From the NCBI GenBank assembly GCA_964007475.1, contig OZ023275.1:3038001-3102000 (forward strand): a stretch of DNA of 64,000 bases, given 5' to 3'. This document shows positions 63,741-64,000 of the stretch, piece by piece. Source of the DNA: Hybos culiciformis. Its lineage: Eukaryota; Arthropoda; Insecta; Diptera; Hybotidae. Made by a program: the position numbers and the translations under genes. How positions within the stretch are numbered: position 1 is the stretch's first letter; the number at the start of each line of letters is the position of its first letter. The notes under the pieces were generated by a model that saw only the letters and a program-made list of their open reading frames with translations, was not told the DNA's origin and made no database searches.

Positions 63741-63951
63741 GTATCATGGATGAGAAAACGTGATCTGCATATTTTAACAACAAACATTTATACATATACG
63801 GGTGATCAACGTTTCTCAGTTTTACATTCACCTGCTTCAGATGATTGGGATTTAAAAATAGAATATGCCCAACAAAGAGATAGTGGAATCTATGAATGTC
63901 AAGTTAATACAGAACCAAAAATTAATTTGGCAATTTTATTAGAAGTTACAG
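63741..63951 (+). CDS. Dpr-family Ig-domain exon (second half of Ig domain 1)
   Basis: Seen: the acceptor AAATACAG is followed by 70 in-frame codons and one leftover base, then the donor GTATGT. The peptide opens VSWMRKRDLHILTTNIYTYT, giving the conserved Ig Trp (residue 74 counted from 48986) and the RKRDLHILT signature shared by Dpr Ig1 domains. It goes on through GDQRFSV, DDWDLKI and RDSGIYECQVNTEPKINLA. The D-x-G-x-Y-x-C motif supplies the F-strand cysteine (residue 124), which pairs with Cys62 in the upstream exon. The domain ends near LLEVT, and the next exon, outside the window, must encode Ig2. Known for the family: the Ig1 face mediates Dpr-DIP and Dpr-Dpr contacts at the extracellular surface of neurons. 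Codon third positions are AT-biased like the rest of the scaffold. The gene is partial here, and the paralogue (dpr8/dpr21-like by memory) is unproven. Confidence 0.95.
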
Positions 63952-64000
63952 GTATGTATGTTGATATAATATTAACAATATTGTTAATAATAATAAAAAT

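Overview
This is extremely AT-rich eukaryotic DNA with long A/T runs, few long open reading frames, spliceosomal exons and insect-type transposon remnants. The only confidently recognised host gene is a Dpr-family neuronal cell-surface immunoglobulin protein, a family known from insects and other arthropods. I therefore read the window as an insect genome scaffold. The order (Diptera, Hymenoptera or other) cannot be settled from this sequence.

Host gene. Three plus-strand pieces fit one partial gene. They are a candidate first coding exon at 48986-49088 (start codon, signal-anchor-like N-terminus, strong donor, one base left over), an exon at 60907-61016 (needs two bases to complete its first codon, ends in phase 0) and an exon at 63741-63951 (starts in phase 0, leaves one base). 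The last two encode the first Ig domain from before its first cysteine to past its second. The gene continues beyond the window. The introns are about 11.8 kb and 2.7 kb. Everything upstream of about 48 kb is either 5' intron or intergenic DNA; I cannot tell which.

Mobile elements. The rest of the recognisable content is transposable-element debris. A 520-bp hAT deletion derivative lies at 42804-43323, with a perfect 8-bp target duplication and the transposase C-terminal dimerisation region. A 431-bp hAT-like MITE lies at 38734-39164. A 5'-truncated, frameshifted non-LTR retrotransposon lies at 57468-58913, inside the long Dpr intron. A striking set of foldback elements is each built from many inverted iterations of its own short motif: GC-rich 6.8-7.2 kb, CGACAA-rich 11.3-11.6 kb, CGTTA-rich 13.6-14.3 kb with a tRNA-like pol III promoter, paired hairpins 17.9-18.4 kb, a near-perfect 112-bp-arm hairpin 20.17-20.44 kb, TTCCGGAA-rich 20.5-21.0 kb, 36-bp palindromes 49.2-49.5 kb, CACATAA/TTATGTG array 53.9-55.0 kb, and GCTGG-rich 62.8-63.2 kb. 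Three of these lie in the Dpr introns.

The remaining sequence is AT-rich DNA with poly(A)/poly(T) runs, microsatellites and small tandem duplications, where I see no supportable gene. A 200-base run of N at 53449-53648 is an assembly gap. Nearly all short reading frames in the window look like chance frames in low-complexity DNA; a few that do not look purely low-complexity are listed as unresolved.
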